Shown: positions 47,941 to 57,219, counted from the stretch's first letter. The stretch is DNA of 64,000 bases from Rhodoferax sp. TS-BS-61-7 (GCF_002943465.1 NZ_PTQY01000001.1:1116001-1180000), one strand, 5' to 3'. Notes: a model not told the origin generated them from the letters alone. Translations and numbers: made by a program.

Positions 47941-49347
47941 GTGCTGACACGCCAAAGCGACCCCATCGTGGCTGTGGCCACGGCCCCTGGACGGGGGGCC
48001 GTGGGTATTGTCCGCATCAGCGGTAAAGACCTTTCCGGGTTTGTCCAGGCCCTCTTGGGCCGCACCTTGCGGCCACGCGAAGCCACCTATCTGCCCTTTG
48101 CCGATGCACAAGGCCAGCCGCTGGACCAGGGGCTGGCCTTGTACTTTCCGGCACCCCATTCCTTCACCGGTGAAGATGTGCTGGAGCTGCAGGCCCATGG
48201 TGGTGCCGTCGTCTTGCAATTGCTGGTGGCGCGCTGCCTGGAGCTGGCGGCTACTGTCCCCAGTGGGTCGGGTGGCGCGACCTTGCCGGGGCTGCGCATT
48301 GCCGAACCCGGTGAGTTTTCCCAGCGGGCTTTTCTGAACGGCAAGATCGACCTGACCCAGGCGGAGGCCATTGCCGATTTGATTGATGCCAGCACCGAAG
48401 CGGCGGCGCGCAGTGCCACGCAGTCGTTGGCGGGGGCATTCTCCCGGCAGGTGCATACGCTGCTCGAAGCGCTGACCCATCTGCGCATGCTGGTCGAGGC
48501 GACGCTGGATTTTCCGGAAGAAGAAATCGACTTTCTGCAGAAAGCGGATGCGTTGGGGCAACTGCAAACACTGCAGGGCACCGTGCAGCAGGTGCTGCAG
48601 CAGGCCACCCAGGGAGCCTTGCTGCGCGAGGGCATTACCGTGGTCATCGCTGGCCAGCCGAATGCCGGCAAGTCCTCCTTGCTCAATGCATTGGCGGGCG
48701 CCGAGCTGGCCATCGTCACACCCGTTGCGGGCACCACGCGGGACAAGGTGCAACAGACCATCCAGATCAAGGGCATTCCCATCCACGTGGTGGACACGGC
48801 TGGCCTGCGCAGCAGTGACGATGCCGTGGAGCAGATCGGCATTGCACGTGCCTGGCAAGCCATTGAGGAGGCCGATGCGGTGTTGTTTCTGCATGACCTG
48901 ACACGCCAGGGTGCTATGGAATACATAGCTGCTGACGCAGATATTACGGGTGCTTTAGCCCAAAAGCTTGCTAAAAACACACCGGTGATCCATGTCTGGA
49001 ACAAGGCCGATGCGGTGCCTGAGGTGGCGCCTGATACGGGCATTGTCTTGTCGGCCAAAACCGGTATGGGCCTGGATGCCCTGCGGGAGCGCTTGTTGGT
49101 GTCCGCTGGCTGGCAGCCTTCGGCGGGTGGCAGCTTCATGGCACGCCAACGCCACTTGCAGGCATTGCGCCAGGTGGATGCCCATTTGATGGAAGCCCAT
49201 GCCCACTTGGGCATGGGTGCCAATGCCCTGGACCTGTTGGCTGAAGAGTTGCGTCTGGGCCAGAACGCACTGAGCGAAATTACCGGTGCGTTCAGCTCGG
49301 ATGACCTGTTAGGTGTGATCTTCTCGAAGTTTTGCATTGGCAAATAG
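47941..49347 (+). CDS. mnmE: tRNA uridine-5-carboxymethylaminomethyl modification GTPase MnmE
   Basis: A 468-residue GTPase that with MnmG modifies U34 of certain tRNAs. It has an N-terminal formyl-folate-binding domain, Walker [10 protein letters not shown] (238-246), the DTAGLR G3 motif (about 285-290), NKAD and the diagnostic C-terminal CIGK with the catalytic Cys. The GTG at 47941 gives the usual [20 protein letters not shown]. Residues about 323-345 come from a dispersed repeat inserted in a loop of the G domain. Confidence 0.95.
   Translation: MLTRQSDPIVAVATAPGRGAVGIVRISGKDLSGFVQALLGRTLRPREATYLPFADAQGQPLDQGLALYFPAPHSFTGEDVLELQAHGGAVVLQLLVARCLELAATVPSGSGGATLPGLRIAEPGEFSQRAFLNGKIDLTQAEAIADLIDASTEAAARSATQSLAGAFSRQVHTLLEALTHLRMLVEATLDFPEEEIDFLQKADALGQLQTLQGTVQQVLQQATQGALLREGITVVIAGQPNAGKSSLLNALAGAELAIVTPVAGTTRDKVQQTIQIKGIPIHVVDTAGLRSSDDAVEQIGIARAWQAIEEADAVLFLHDLTRQGAMEYIAADADITGALAQKLAKNTPVIHVWNKADAVPEVAPDTGIVLSAKTGMGLDALRERLLVSAGWQPSAGGSFMARQRHLQALRQVDAHLMEAHAHLGMGANALDLLAEELRLGQNALSEITGAFSSDDLLGVIFSKFCIGK
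48911..48972 (+). repeat. Dispersed repeat copy 6, inside mnmE
   Basis: GTGCTAT, seven bases, ATAGCTGCTGACGCAG, then a decayed tail with GGGTGCTTTAGCC. It adds [18 protein letters not shown] in frame, the same frame as copy 7 in the DUF2063 gene. Confidence 0.7.
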
Positions 49348-49391
49348 CCTGCACTACACTCCATCGCTCCCAGCCCCCGAAAGCAATAACA

Positions 49392-50105
49392 ATGTCCCTG
49401 TTCCGTTGGTTCTCCAAAAAAACGCAGGTCCCGCCGCCTGCCGCAGAAAGCTCTGGCCTGGGCCATATCGATGCCACCTTGCCCTTTAACCACAGTGGCA
49501 AGTCACGTTCCAAGGGGCCGAATTCTGTGCCGGGCAGTGCTGCCAACCGCAAAAATGAACGCTTGGAGCGCCGCGAGCTGTTGTATGCGGTGGTGCGCGA
49601 GTCCATGACCCGCGCTGGCCTGCTGTCTACCAGCTACAAATTCAAGGTGTTATCCCTCGATTCCCGGGGCCGGCAGTACCTGATCATGATGGACATGGCG
49701 CGCCAGAACGTGGGAGACCCCCAGCGCTTGGCAGACATGGAGAGTCACATCGCCAAGGTGGCCAAGTCCCGGCACGACATTCTGGTTACAGCGGTGTACT
49801 GGCGTGTTAACGAACACGTGACGGCGGGTCTGGCACGCAGTGCCAGCGCAGCGCCGGTAGTGGCCGTACCTGTGGCTGCCGTGGCGGTGGCACCTGTAGC
49901 CCCGCGGTATGAGCCTTTGCAGGCGGACGAAGTGGCGGCGTTCAAGCAGGCCCTGGCGGCCATCCCTTCGCCCACCGCCTTGTCGGCACCCGGAGAAATT
50001 GTGCGTTCTGGACGCCGCAATCCGGCACCCCCCAGTTTTCAGGACACGGAATTGGATGACCGCAATTCGCCGCTGAGTGGTACCCAGTACGGCGACCTGA
50101 ACTGA
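49392..50105 (+). CDS. Conserved hypothetical protein (237 aa)
   Basis: I do not recognise a named family. It begins MSLFRWFSKK, has a low-complexity N-terminal third, then a compact segment (about 55-135) with RRELLYAVVRESMTRAGLLSTSYKFKVLSLDSRG (read in parts: RRELLYAVVRESM, YKFKVLSLDSRG), a Val/Ala-rich linker (about 145-175) and a disordered-looking tail. It has no signal peptide or membrane span. ATG 49392 has CAATAAC upstream, so the ribosome site is poor. It lies 44 bases after mnmE and converges on apt. Confidence 0.75.
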   Translation: MSLFRWFSKKTQVPPPAAESSGLGHIDATLPFNHSGKSRSKGPNSVPGSAANRKNERLERRELLYAVVRESMTRAGLLSTSYKFKVLSLDSRGRQYLIMMDMARQNVGDPQRLADMESHIAKVAKSRHDILVTAVYWRVNEHVTAGLARSASAAPVVAVPVAAVAVAPVAPRYEPLQADEVAAFKQALAAIPSPTALSAPGEIVRSGRRNPAPPSFQDTELDDRNSPLSGTQYGDLN

Positions 50106-50121
50106 GCGGCCTCAGCGGGCC

Positions 50122-50676
50122 TTAGTGGCCCGCAAAATCGACCAGGGTGAACAAGGGCAGACCGGATTCACGCAACCGGTCGGAACCGCCCAACTCGGGC
50201 AGGTCAACAATGGCGGCACCTTCCATGACATGGGCGCCCAGGCGCTCCAGAAGCTTTTTGCCCGCCATCATGGTGCCGCCGGTAGCGATCAGGTCATCAA
50301 TCAGTAGGACACGGTCACCCGCCTTCACGGCATCGGTGTGTAGCTCTACGGTGGCGCTGCCGTACTCCAGCTCATAGGTCTCTTCCACGGTGGTGAATGG
50401 CAGCTTGCCTTTCTTGCGGATTGGGACAAAGCCAATGTTCAATTCGTAGGCCACCACGGCGCCCAGGATGAAGCCACGGGCATCGAGCCCGGCCACCACA
50501 TCGGGCCGCATGCTGGGGTCCATGTAGCGGTGTACAAAGGCATCGATCAACACCCGGAAGACCTTGGCGTCTTGCAACAGCGGGGTGATGTCACGGAACT
50601 GCACCCCTGGCGCAGGCCAGTCGGGCACGGTGCGAATATTGTCCCGAAGGTATTGGTTGACGCTGAGGTGTTGCAT
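50122..50676 (-). CDS. apt: Adenine phosphoribosyltransferase
   Basis: A 184-residue purine salvage enzyme: adenine plus PRPP gives AMP. The PRPP-binding motif is [14 protein letters not shown] and the flexible-loop region reads [20 protein letters not shown] (20 residues). Length is normal. It is convergent with the preceding hypothetical gene, 16 bases between stops. Confidence 0.96.
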   Translation of the reverse strand: MQHLSVNQYLRDNIRTVPDWPAPGVQFRDITPLLQDAKVFRVLIDAFVHRYMDPSMRPDVVAGLDARGFILGAVVAYELNIGFVPIRKKGKLPFTTVEETYELEYGSATVELHTDAVKAGDRVLLIDDLIATGGTMMAGKKLLERLGAHVMEGAAIVDLPELGGSDRLRESGLPLFTLVDFAGH

Positions 50677-50741
50677 AGAAACGGGGCAGGTGCAGAAATG
50701 AAGGCAGGCGCTATTGTGCCCCCAACGGTGCAGCGCAGGGG

Positions 50742-52727
50742 CTAACCTTTGAGCAGCTTCTGCTCGGCCATGGCCAGTGCCTCGGCCTTGCCGGACAGCA
50801 CCAGCGTATCGCCGCCCTCCAGCGTGGTGCGGGCTTCGGCGCGGGAGCTGGCGCCATTGCTGCGGCGCAGGCTCAGCACCCGGATGTCCAGCGCTTCCAG
50901 ATCAAAGTGGGATAAGGGTTTGCCCGAGGCCTTGGCACCCAGTGGCAGGTTCACGGTGACCAGGCGTTCTTGTTGCAACTCGTCCACAGAGTCGTCGTCG
51001 GCACCATGGAAGAAACCGCGCAAGAGGTTGTAGCGGGCATCCCGCTGGTCTTGCACGATACGGATCACACGTCGCATGGGCACACCCACCAGGGCCAGTG
51101 CGTGGCTGGCCAGCATCAGCGAGCCCTCAATCGCTTCTGGTACCACCTCCGTGGCACCGGCGGCGCGTAGCTTGTCCAAGGCATGGTCGTCCTGGGTGCG
51201 CACAATGACCGGCACCTGGGGCGCATGGGCATGGGTGTTGCTCAGTACCTTCAGGGCAGCGCCTTCGCCCAGATACGTAATCACTACGGCACTGGCGCGG
51301 GCCAGTCCGGCCGCCATCAGGGCCTGCAGGCGGGCGGCATCACCAAACACCACCGAGTGCCCGGCCGCGGCGGCCTGGCGCACCCGGTCCGGGTCCAGGT
51401 CCAGTGCCATGTAGGGAATACCTTCGTTCTCCAGCATGCGCGCCAGGTTTTGTCCGCAGCGGCCAAACCCGCAAATGATGACGTGCTGGTTGGCGCTGAT
51501 GGACTTGCGCGCGATGGTGGTCATCTGCAGTGACTGCAACAGCCACTCGCTGCTCACCAGTTTCATCACGATGCGGTTGCTGTACATCACGATAAAGGGC
51601 GTGGCCAGCATCGACAGCACCATGCTGGCCAAAATCGGGTTCAGCAAAGCAGGTGGCACCAGGGAGTTTTTTTGCGCCAGGGTCAGCAGCACAAAGCCGA
51701 ACTCACCCGCCTGGGCCAGGTACAGGCCGGTGCGCAGGCCCACGCCCGATGAGGCCCCTAACACCTTGGCCAGGCCGGTGACCAGCGCGGCTTTGAACAC
51801 GATGGGCAGAACCACCAGCAGCAAGACCAAGGGCCAGCGCTCCAACACCAGACGCCAGTCCAGCAGCATGCCGATGGAGATGAAAAACAGCCCCAACAGC
51901 ACATCGTGGAAGGGACGAATGTCGGTTTCCACCTGGTGTTTGTATTCGGTTTCCGAAATCAGCATGCCGGCAATGAAGGCGCCCAGTGCCAAGCTCAGCC
52001 CCGCCAGTTCGGTCAACCAGGCCAGGCCCAGGGTGATGAACAACAGGTTCAGTACAAACAGCTCGTCACTTTTGCGGCGCGCCACCAGGGTCAGCCAACG
52101 CCGCATCAGGTGTTGTCCCCCCACCAGCAGCACCGTAACCAGCACCACCGCCTTTAGTGCGGCCAGTGCGAGTGCCTCAAACAGTTGTTCGCCAGAGGCG
52201 CCCAAGGCGGGAATCAGCACCAGCAAAGGCACCACCGCCAAATCCTGGAACAGCAACACCCCCATGACGCGTTTGCCGTGTTCGGAGTCCATCTCCAGCC
52301 GCTCCACCATTAGTTTGACCACGATGGCGGTGCTGCTCATGGCCAGGGCGCAGGACAGCGCTAGCGCGGCCTGCCACTCCATGTTCCAGATACGGGGGAA
52401 CAAGGCCGCCATGCCCAAGGTGGCTGCGGTGGCTAGGCAAATGGTGACCGCTACCTGCAACAGCCCCAGCCCGAACACGTGTTTGCGCATGGCACGCAAC
52501 CGCGGCAGGTTGAACTCCAGGCCAATCACAAACATCAGGAACACCACGCCAAACTCGCCCAGGTGGCGCACACCGTCGGAGTTTTGCGAGAGCGCCAATG
52601 CATTGGGCCCAATCACCACGCCTACCGCCAGGTATCCCAACATGGGGGGCAACTTGAGCGAGCGGCACACCACCACCCCCAGCACGGCAGCCAGCAGGTA
52701 AAGCAGTGTGATTTCCAGTCCAGTCAT
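50742..52727 (-). CDS. CPA2-family cation/proton antiporter (Kef-type) with TrkA domains
   Basis: A 661-residue membrane protein. About 12 hydrophobic spans (residues 5-385), then a TrkA-N domain with [15 protein letters not shown] (NAD-binding) and a C-terminal TrkA-C domain (about 580-660). It would exchange K+ for H+ under control of its nucleotide-binding domain. KefB/KefC proteins are glutathione-adduct gated with KefF/KefG; no partner gene is near. It is divergent from kdsD. Confidence 0.9.
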   Translation of the reverse strand: MTGLEITLLYLLAAVLGVVVCRSLKLPPMLGYLAVGVVIGPNALALSQNSDGVRHLGEFGVVFLMFVIGLEFNLPRLRAMRKHVFGLGLLQVAVTICLATAATLGMAALFPRIWNMEWQAALALSCALAMSSTAIVVKLMVERLEMDSEHGKRVMGVLLFQDLAVVPLLVLIPALGASGEQLFEALALAALKAVVLVTVLLVGGQHLMRRWLTLVARRKSDELFVLNLLFITLGLAWLTELAGLSLALGAFIAGMLISETEYKHQVETDIRPFHDVLLGLFFISIGMLLDWRLVLERWPLVLLLVVLPIVFKAALVTGLAKVLGASSGVGLRTGLYLAQAGEFGFVLLTLAQKNSLVPPALLNPILASMVLSMLATPFIVMYSNRIVMKLVSSEWLLQSLQMTTIARKSISANQHVIICGFGRCGQNLARMLENEGIPYMALDLDPDRVRQAAAAGHSVVFGDAARLQALMAAGLARASAVVITYLGEGAALKVLSNTHAHAPQVPVIVRTQDDHALDKLRAAGATEVVPEAIEGSLMLASHALALVGVPMRRVIRIVQDQRDARYNLLRGFFHGADDDSVDELQQERLVTVNLPLGAKASGKPLSHFDLEALDIRVLSLRRSNGASSRAEARTTLEGGDTLVLSGKAEALAMAEQKLLKG

Positions 52728-52747
52728 GGCGCCATACTAGCAAGAGA

Positions 52748-52774
52748 CATGCGCGTCTATAAAATGCGCGCATG
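52748..52774. promoter_or_regulatory. Inverted repeat over the kdsD -10 region
   Basis: CATGCGCG (52748-52755) and CGCGCATG (52767-52774) flank TATAAA (52758-52763). The right arm contains the kdsD start codon at 52772. It may be an operator or an mRNA hairpin; the promoter itself is only partly supported, as no -35 was clear. Confidence 0.4.
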
Positions 52775-53773
52775 ACAGCATATGCAGCAAGCGGCGGGTC
52801 TTCGCGCGCCGACCGGGCTTTGGCTCTGGCCAAAGAAACGTTTGACATCGAGGCCGCGGCCGTTTTGGGCCTCAAGGACCGTGTGGGGGAAAGTTTTGCC
52901 CAGACCGTGGAGCGCATTCTTGCCATCCAGGGTCGTGTGGTGGTGATGGGCATGGGCAAGAGTGGCCATGTGGGTCGCAAGATTGCGGCCACACTGGCCT
53001 CCACCGGTACGCCTGCGCTGTTTGTGCACCCTGCCGAAGCCAGCCACGGTGATCTGGGCATGGTCACCGCGACCGATCTCGTGCTGATGATTTCCAACAG
53101 TGGCGAGTCCCAGGAAATGGCGGCCATCCTGCCGGTTCTCAAGCGACTCGGCGCGCCCTTGGTGGCGATGACCAGCAAGTCCGAGTCCATGATGGCGCGT
53201 TACGCAGACCTGTGGATTGATACCGGTGTGTCCAAAGAAGCCTGCCCGCTCAACCTGGCGCCGACCGCTAGTACCACGGCCCAGTTGGCGATGGGTGATG
53301 CGCTGGCGGTTGCCTTGTTGGACGCGCGGGGATTTCGCGCAGAAGACTTTGCACGCTCCCACCCTGGGGGGGCGCTGGGGCGCAAGTTGTTGACGCATGT
53401 GAGCGACGTGATGCGCTCCGGGGACGCTGTCCCCAAAGTGCTGCCCACGGCCACATTTAGCGAGCTGATGCGGGAAATGAGCGCCAAAGGTCTGGGCGCT
53501 ACGGCCGTGGTTGAGGTCGATGGATCGGTGCTGGGCATCTTTACGGATGGTGATTTGCGCCGCATGTTGGAGCAAGGCGTGGATTTGCGCGCGAAGACCG
53601 CCCGCGACCTGATGCACCCGCACCCCTACATGATCAACATGGATGCACTGGCGGTGGACGCGGCCGATCTGATGGAGGCCAAACGCATCACCAGCGTGTT
53701 GGTCGTGGATGCCCAGGGTGCCCTGTGCGGCGCACTGAACAGCAACGACCTCATGCGCGCGAAAGTCATCTGA
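52772..53773 (+). CDS. kdsD: D-arabinose 5-phosphate isomerase (KpsF/GutQ/KdsD)
   Basis: A 333-residue isomerase that makes arabinose 5-phosphate for KDO. A SIS domain spans about 40-175 (GMGKSGHVGRKIAATLASTG, SNSGESQEM) and two CBS domains about 205-330 (VMRSGDAVP). It starts the core-LPS gene set and shares its last base with the kdsC start (TGATG). Confidence 0.95.
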   Translation: MTAYAASGGSSRADRALALAKETFDIEAAAVLGLKDRVGESFAQTVERILAIQGRVVVMGMGKSGHVGRKIAATLASTGTPALFVHPAEASHGDLGMVTATDLVLMISNSGESQEMAAILPVLKRLGAPLVAMTSKSESMMARYADLWIDTGVSKEACPLNLAPTASTTAQLAMGDALAVALLDARGFRAEDFARSHPGGALGRKLLTHVSDVMRSGDAVPKVLPTATFSELMREMSAKGLGATAVVEVDGSVLGIFTDGDLRRMLEQGVDLRAKTARDLMHPHPYMINMDALAVDAADLMEAKRITSVLVVDAQGALCGALNSNDLMRAKVI

Positions 53774-54324
53774 TGGCGGCCCTTCCTCATATTCAGTTTG
53801 CGCCCGATCTCTTGCTCCGCGCCCAGGGCATCCAGGTGGTGTTTTTCGATGTGGATGGCGTCTTGACCGATGGTGGCCTGCTGTTCTCCGAATCCGGCGA
53901 AACCCTCAAGCGTTTCAACACCCTGGATGGGCATGGCCTGAAGCTGTTGCAAAAAGCGGGTATCACCCCGGTCATCATCACCGGGCGTGATTCGCAAGCC
54001 CTGCGGGTCCGGTTGCAGGCGCTGGGTGTGGTGCACGCCCACTTTGGCACCGAAGACAAACGACCAGCCGCTGAGCAGACCCTGAAGGCACTGGGCCTGG
54101 ATTGGTCCCAAGCGGCCGCCATGGGGGATGACTGGCCCGACCTGCCCGTGATGCGGCGCGCCGCACTGGCCTGTGCCCCGGCCAACGCCCATGTTGAGGT
54201 GCTGGGTGCCGCTCAGCACGTGACCCGTGTACCCGGTGGTCACGGTGCGGTGCGTGAGTTGTGTGACTTGTTGCTGGTGGCCAGCGGGCGGTATGCTGAC
54301 CTGCTCGGAACCTACACCCAGTGA
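53773..54324 (+). CDS. kdsC: KDO-8-phosphate phosphatase, HAD family
   Basis: A 183-residue HAD phosphatase without a cap domain. Nucleophile Asp26 and Asp28 are in FFDVDGVLTDGG, the Thr/Ser motif is in ITGRDS and the C-terminal Asp pair is in MGDDWPDL. It dephosphorylates KDO 8-phosphate. ATG 53773 overlaps the kdsD stop, and its own stop overlaps the lptC start. Confidence 0.95.
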   Translation: MAALPHIQFAPDLLLRAQGIQVVFFDVDGVLTDGGLLFSESGETLKRFNTLDGHGLKLLQKAGITPVIITGRDSQALRVRLQALGVVHAHFGTEDKRPAAEQTLKALGLDWSQAAAMGDDWPDLPVMRRAALACAPANAHVEVLGAAQHVTRVPGGHGAVRELCDLLLVASGRYADLLGTYTQ

Positions 54325-54935
54325 AAAACTTTCTGTACGAAGCTTGGGAGCGTTTTCTGCTCTACCTGCCCCTGATGGTGATGGGGACGCTGGCGCTGGG
54401 GACCTACTGGCTGGTGCGAAGCACCCCCGTGCCTGAGGTCGCCCAGGCGGAACGTGTGCGTGGGCACGAGCCCGACTACTTCATGCATGGCTTTTCCATC
54501 AAGACCTACGATGCGACGGGGCGTATGCGGTCCGAGGTGCAAGGGGATGTGGCGCGCCACTACCCCGACACGAAATGGATCGAAATCGACAGCATCCGCA
54601 TCCGCTCCTTTGATGCCCAGGGCCGCCTCACCACGGCCAGTGCACTGCGCGGGTTGACCAATGACAGTGGTTCGGAAGTCCAACTCATGGGCAAGGCCGT
54701 TGTGGTGCGCGAAGCGGACAACACTGCGGCTGGCAAGGCAACGCCGCGCATGGAATACCGTGGTGAGTTTTTGCACGCGTTTATGGACACCGAAATGGTC
54801 AAGTCCCACCAGCCCGTGGAACTCACCCGCGGCAAAGACCGGTTCACGGCCGATGCCATGGAATTTGACAATGTGGACCAAGTGATGCAGCTGCGCGGAC
54901 GTGTGCGAGGCACCTTGGTACCAGAGTCCCGCTAA
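54321..54935 (+). CDS. lptC: LPS export system periplasmic protein LptC
   Basis: A 204-residue protein: GTG start at 54321 (overlap GTGA with kdsC), one N-terminal membrane span (about 11-30) and an OstA/LptC jellyroll with YFMHGFSIKTYDATGRMR. It links the LptBFG transporter to LptA. In most relatives lptA follows directly; here an SDR gene follows, so lptA is elsewhere. Confidence 0.9.
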   Translation: MKNFLYEAWERFLLYLPLMVMGTLALGTYWLVRSTPVPEVAQAERVRGHEPDYFMHGFSIKTYDATGRMRSEVQGDVARHYPDTKWIEIDSIRIRSFDAQGRLTTASALRGLTNDSGSEVQLMGKAVVVREADNTAAGKATPRMEYRGEFLHAFMDTEMVKSHQPVELTRGKDRFTADAMEFDNVDQVMQLRGRVRGTLVPESR

Positions 54936-54962
54936 ACCCGTATCTATGCTTTGGAGCAACCG

Positions 54963-55739
54963 ATGGCCGCTTTGATTTTTATTACGGGTGCCTCCAGCGG
55001 CATTGGCCAAGCCCTGGCCTGGCGTTACTACCAAGCCGGCTACACGCTGGCCTTGGTGGCCCGCCGTACCGAAGAGATCCAGGCCTGGGCCCAGAGCCAG
55101 GCGTTGGATGCGGCCCGCTACCGTGTGTACCGCGCCGACGTGTCGGACATCGACAGCATTGTGGGCGCCGGTCAAGCCTGCTTGGCGGAGCTGGGGGTGC
55201 CCGATGTGGTGATTGCCAATGCGGGCATCAGCGTGGGTATGGATACCGGGGTGCGCGGTGATCTGGACGTGATGGTGCGCACCTTCAGCACCAACAACGT
55301 GGGGCTGGCGGCCACCTTCCACCCCTTTGTGCGTGCCATGGAGCAGCGGGGCAGCGGGGCTTTGGTGGGCATTGGCAGTGTCGCCGGCATCCGCGGGCTG
55401 CCAGGCCATGGCGCTTACTGTGCGAGCAAGGCTGCCGTGATCAACTACTGCGAATCTTTGCGTGGTGAGTTGCGCAGCAGTGGTGTCAAGGTTGTCACGC
55501 TGTGCCCCGGCTACATTGACACGCCACTCACGCGCCAGAACCGCTATGGCATGCCGTTCCTGATGCAGCCTGAAGCGTTTGCCGATCGCGCGTTTGACGC
55601 GGTTGCGCAGGGTGCCACTTACCGCGTCATTCCGTGGCAGATGGGGTTGGTGGCCAAGGCTTTGCGTATGTTGCCGAATGCTTTGTTTGACAAAGTGTTG
55701 GCAGGACGTCCGCGCAAACGCCGGCAAGACGAGGCTTAA
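54963..55739 (+). CDS. SDR-family oxidoreductase
   Basis: A 258-residue short-chain dehydrogenase. Cofactor loop TGASSGIG is at about 8-15, NAGIS is at about 86-90 and the active-site Tyr/Lys are in YCASK. ATG 54963 after TTGGAGCAACCG; a TTG upstream in frame is less likely. Substrate is unknown. It follows lptC after 27 bases and ends at a strong bidirectional terminator. Confidence 0.88.
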   Translation: MAALIFITGASSGIGQALAWRYYQAGYTLALVARRTEEIQAWAQSQALDAARYRVYRADVSDIDSIVGAGQACLAELGVPDVVIANAGISVGMDTGVRGDLDVMVRTFSTNNVGLAATFHPFVRAMEQRGSGALVGIGSVAGIRGLPGHGAYCASKAAVINYCESLRGELRSSGVKVVTLCPGYIDTPLTRQNRYGMPFLMQPEAFADRAFDAVAQGATYRVIPWQMGLVAKALRMLPNALFDKVLAGRPRKRRQDEA

Positions 55740-55757
55740 ACGCAGCTTCTCCAATGC

Positions 55758-55783
55758 AAAAGGGACCCGAAGGTCCCTTTTTT
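55758..55783. terminator. Bidirectional terminator between SDR and RRM protein genes
   Basis: Perfect stem AAAAGGGACC (55758-55767) with GGTCCCTTTT (55772-55781), four-base loop, followed by T on the + strand (55778-55783) and by T on the minus strand as well. It serves both convergent genes. Confidence 0.9.
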
Positions 55784-55812
55784 GCGAAGTACAAGTACTT
55801 GCTGTGTGCTGC

Positions 55813-56256
55813 TTAGTAGCTGCTACGACCACCGCCGTAACCACCACCGCCGCCGCCACCGGAGCGGCCACCGCCACCACCGTAGCCGCCGCCACCGGAG
55901 CGGTCACCGCCGCCGCCGTAGCCGCCACCACCGGAACGGCCGCCGCCACCGAAGCCGCCGCCACCGCCAGCACCGCCGCCGAAGCCGCCGGAACGGGGAG
56001 GACGTGGTTCCATGGGACGGGCTTCGTTCACCACCAGACCGCGGCCACCGAACTGTTGACCGTTCATGGCGTTGATCGCGGTTTGTGCTTCAGCATCGCT
56101 GCCCATTTCCACAAAACCGAAGCCTTTGGAGCGACCGGTGTCGCGTTCCATCATGACTTTGGCGCTGGAAACGGAACCGTGTGCCGCAAACGCTTGTTGC
56201 AGGTCTTCGTCACGGAAAGAATAAGGCAGGTTGCCTACGTAAAGTTTGTTGCCCAT
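55813..56256 (-). CDS. Glycine-rich RNA-binding protein (RRM domain)
   Basis: A 147-residue protein with an N-terminal RRM (about 1-75): RNP2 LYVGNL and RNP1 KGFGFVEM, with the usual aromatic residues. The tail (about 88-147) is a run of glycine-rich units with Tyr, Arg and Ser (GGGGYGGGG, RSGGGG). Such proteins are cold-inducible RNA chaperones in cyanobacteria and plants. ATG 56256 is the family start. The DNA of the tail is a low-complexity triplet repeat. Confidence 0.92.
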   Translation of the reverse strand: MGNKLYVGNLPYSFRDEDLQQAFAAHGSVSSAKVMMERDTGRSKGFGFVEMGSDAEAQTAINAMNGQQFGGRGLVVNEARPMEPRPPRSGGFGGGAGGGGGFGGGGRSGGGGYGGGGDRSGGGGYGGGGGRSGGGGGGGYGGGRSSY

Positions 56257-56258
56257 GG

Positions 56259-56298
56259 AGGGACTCCTCAAAATAACTCAAAACGCGATGGAGTCCTT
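56259..56298 (-). promoter_or_regulatory. Leader hairpin masking the ribosome site of the RRM gene
   Basis: On the mRNA, GGACTCC (56296-56290) can pair with GGAGTCC (56267-56261), extended by one G-U and one A-U to nine pairs, with a 22-base loop. The 3' arm holds the Shine-Dalgarno GGAG, seven bases before the ATG. The leader is about 140 bases. Confidence 0.55.
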
Positions 56299-56419
56299 AA
56301 CCGCAATCAACAAACCAGTGAAGACTTAAAGCAGACGCGAAACTGACTAAACACCGCAAACTTGCACACCCGTACTCTGGGCAATGCAAGACCATTATGC
56401 GCTAGTTTTTAAAAGCCAC

Positions 56420-56653
56420 CTAATTTTTATTTTTTATAGGGTTTGTGGCGGAATCCGGTTCTTCCTCTGCGTAGTGGCGCCACTGTTGCATGCTGTTGCG
56501 CATGGTGAGCATTTGGCGCTCGAACCGGGGGCAGGCTGCGCAGGCGAGCAGGTGCAAGCGCAGCGCAATGCGGTCGCCTGTGCCCAGCGGGCGGTCTTCC
56601 CGGGCGACGAGCAGGGCGGCCGCTTCTCGGCAGGTCCTTCGGAATGGCATCAT
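56420..56653 (-). CDS. Zinc-finger anti-sigma factor-like protein
   Basis: A 77-residue protein. The HLLACAACPRF segment gives the His-x3-Cys-x2-Cys zinc finger of anti-sigma factors. Start ATG 56653 overlaps the sigma-factor stop by four bases (ATGA), the usual sigma/anti-sigma pairing. No membrane span is visible, so it would act in the cytoplasm. It would release the sigma factor on metal or thiol stress; this is inferred. Confidence 0.8.
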   Translation of the reverse strand: MMPFRRTCREAAALLVAREDRPLGTGDRIALRLHLLACAACPRFERQMLTMRNSMQQWRHYAEEEPDSATNPIKNKN

Positions 56654-57219
56654 GGTTGAACGGCCTTTGCAAACCAGTGCATCTCCAGACACTCGCGCAA
56701 ACGCAGGCGAGCGCGGTGCAGCTGTACGTAAAGGTTAGTCGGCGTGAGCTGCAGCTCCTTACAAATTTCCTCGCTGGACAGTTCCAGCCACTCGCGCATC
56801 AGGAACAGCCGCCCCTGGACTGCCGGTAACTTGTTGGTGCAAGCCTCCAGGATTTCGAAAAATTGGCGGCGGCTTGCGTCCTGCTCCGGGTTGCCCCACT
56901 CGGAGGGCATTTGGCTAAAGTGGCCGTCGGCTTGGAACGCGATCAGGTCCAGCGGATCTGTTTGGTGGTCGGGATCGGTATCCAGCGTGGTGGCTTCCCG
57001 GCTGTGGTGGCGCAGGGCGTCAATGATCTTGTGTTTGAGGATGCCCACCAGCCAGGTTTTGAGTTGGGAGCGGCTGTCAAACGCCTGGGGCTTGGCGATC
57101 GCGGCCAACACGGTCTCGGACACGGCGTCTTCGGCCCAGGCCTCGTTGCGCAATTGCAGGCGTGCAAACTTGAGGAGGTAATCACGGAGGTCGGCGACCT
57201 GCTGTTCAAAACTGGGCAT
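56650..57219 (-). CDS. ECF-type RNA polymerase sigma factor (RpoQ-like)
   Basis: A 189-residue sigma-70 family factor. Region 2 has AEDAVSETVLAAI and the -10 recognition stretch QLKTWLVGILKHKIID, and region 4 has LPAVQGRLFLMREWLELSSEEI with a helix-turn-helix. ATG 57219 (MPSFEQQ) gives a family-like start; the upstream in-frame extension overlaps the divergent bufferin promoter. It is divergent from the DUF2282 operon and probably directs it. In Cupriavidus metallidurans RpoQ is the analogue for the gold-induced gig genes. Confidence 0.85.
   Translation of the reverse strand: MPSFEQQVADLRDYLLKFARLQLRNEAWAEDAVSETVLAAIAKPQAFDSRSQLKTWLVGILKHKIIDALRHHSREATTLDTDPDHQTDPLDLIAFQADGHFSQMPSEWGNPEQDASRRQFFEILEACTNKLPAVQGRLFLMREWLELSSEEICKELQLTPTNLYVQLHRARLRLRECLEMHWFAKAVQP

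Noticed and set aside
46480-48894. Minus-strand open frame of 804 codons opposite yidC and mnmE
   Set aside because: The + strand genes are unmistakable; the frame is a codon-bias shadow with low-complexity composition.
55819-55995. Regular repeats that might be a CRISPR array
   Set aside because: They are triplet-based, without unique spacers, and encode the Gly-rich tail of an RRM protein in frame.
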